A stretch of DNA of 64,000 nt, taken from assembly GCA_030998015.1 (NCBI GenBank), contig JARWMV010000232.1:1302001-1366000 (forward strand), in the 5' to 3' direction. The stretch comes from Ceratorhiza oryzae-sativae (taxonomy: Eukaryota; Basidiomycota; Agaricomycetes; Cantharellales; Ceratobasidiaceae). The notes beneath the pieces are model-generated. The model was not told where the DNA came from and searched no databases. It was given only the letters and a program-made list of their open reading frames with translations. The stretch's first letter is position 1. Each line of letters begins with the position of its first letter. Positions 63,746 through 64,000 of the stretch are shown one piece after another. The translations under genes and the position numbers were made by a program.

Positions 63746-64000
63746 ACAACCCAACCCGCCTGAAACTTTTTCCCTTGTCGAATGCTGTCCCCATCTCATG
63801 CCGAGCCGATTTCTCGTCACTGCTGTGCTCCCCTCGTTGCCATTTCCCCACGTCTCACTCTAGCTAGCACACACGTGTTGGACAGAGTGGGGCGTGAGCC
63901 CCGACTGGAATTCGATTTCCCATCTTTCGTCTTGACCCTTCGGTTTTCCCACTTCAGAGTTCATGCTGTAGCGCAATATGTATAAAGCCTGATGACTTCA

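Overview
The window is gene-dense nuclear DNA of a filamentous basidiomycete. Nearly every gene is broken by GT-AG introns of about 50-60 bp, genes alternate between strands with short spacers, and protein resemblances point to Agaricomycetes. A Rhizoctonia/Ceratobasidium-like fungus fits, but the species is inference. There are no bacterial operons, CRISPR arrays, rRNA genes or convincing tRNAs.

Layout, left to right. 1-18.5 kb holds core cell biology: a RasGEF with an upstream Ras-like G domain (+), an NPY1-type Nudix NADH pyrophosphatase (-), DRS1 DEAD-box helicase (-) back to back with APC4 (+), a bZIP factor (+), a small GPI-type Ser/Thr-rich surface protein (-) and the PP2A scaffold subunit TPD3 (-). 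18.5-25.0 kb is gene-poor and carries copy 1 of a dispersed repeat of nearly 3 kb. 25.0-51.6 kb is dense again: SRRM1-like PWI/RS splicing protein (-), a helical nuclear-type protein (+), WrbA/Pst2 flavodoxin quinone reductase (-), coactosin (-), RRG9/neugrin (+), TBC1D20/Gyp8-like RabGAP (-), divergent ribosomal genes eS6 (-) and uS15 (+), PRP31 (+), uracil phosphoribosyltransferase (-), a membrane-anchored GH9 endoglucanase (-), an FHA protein (+) whose 3' end overlaps a P-loop ATPase (+), an intracellular GH5 glucanase (-), a Mim2-like membrane protein (+) and an F-box-like protein (-). 51.6-64 kb holds a Sec24-type COPII subunit (-), repeat copy 2, a GPI-anchored App1-like phosphatase (-), a 196-bp pogo/Tigger-type MITE and a small Tyr/Ser/Gly-rich protein (+).

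The genes do not form one pathway. Shared themes are mRNA splicing (SRRM1, PRP31), ribosome production (DRS1, eS6, uS15), cell-cycle and phosphatase control (APC4, TPD3), vesicle traffic (Sec24, TBC) and the cell surface (GH9, GH5, two GPI-type proteins). Organisation is mainly divergent pairs sharing short intergenic promoters: DRS1/APC4 115 bp, coactosin/RRG9 198 bp, GH9/FHA about 215 bp, GH5/Mim2-like 231 bp, SRRM1/26795 gene 268 bp, eS6/uS15 370 bp.

Many gene ends below were set by hand-tracing splice sites and checking that exon phases join. Exon-level claims are therefore predictions, not transcript evidence. The most noteworthy non-gene features are the MITE, the paired dispersed repeat and a GC-AG intron in the UPRT gene.
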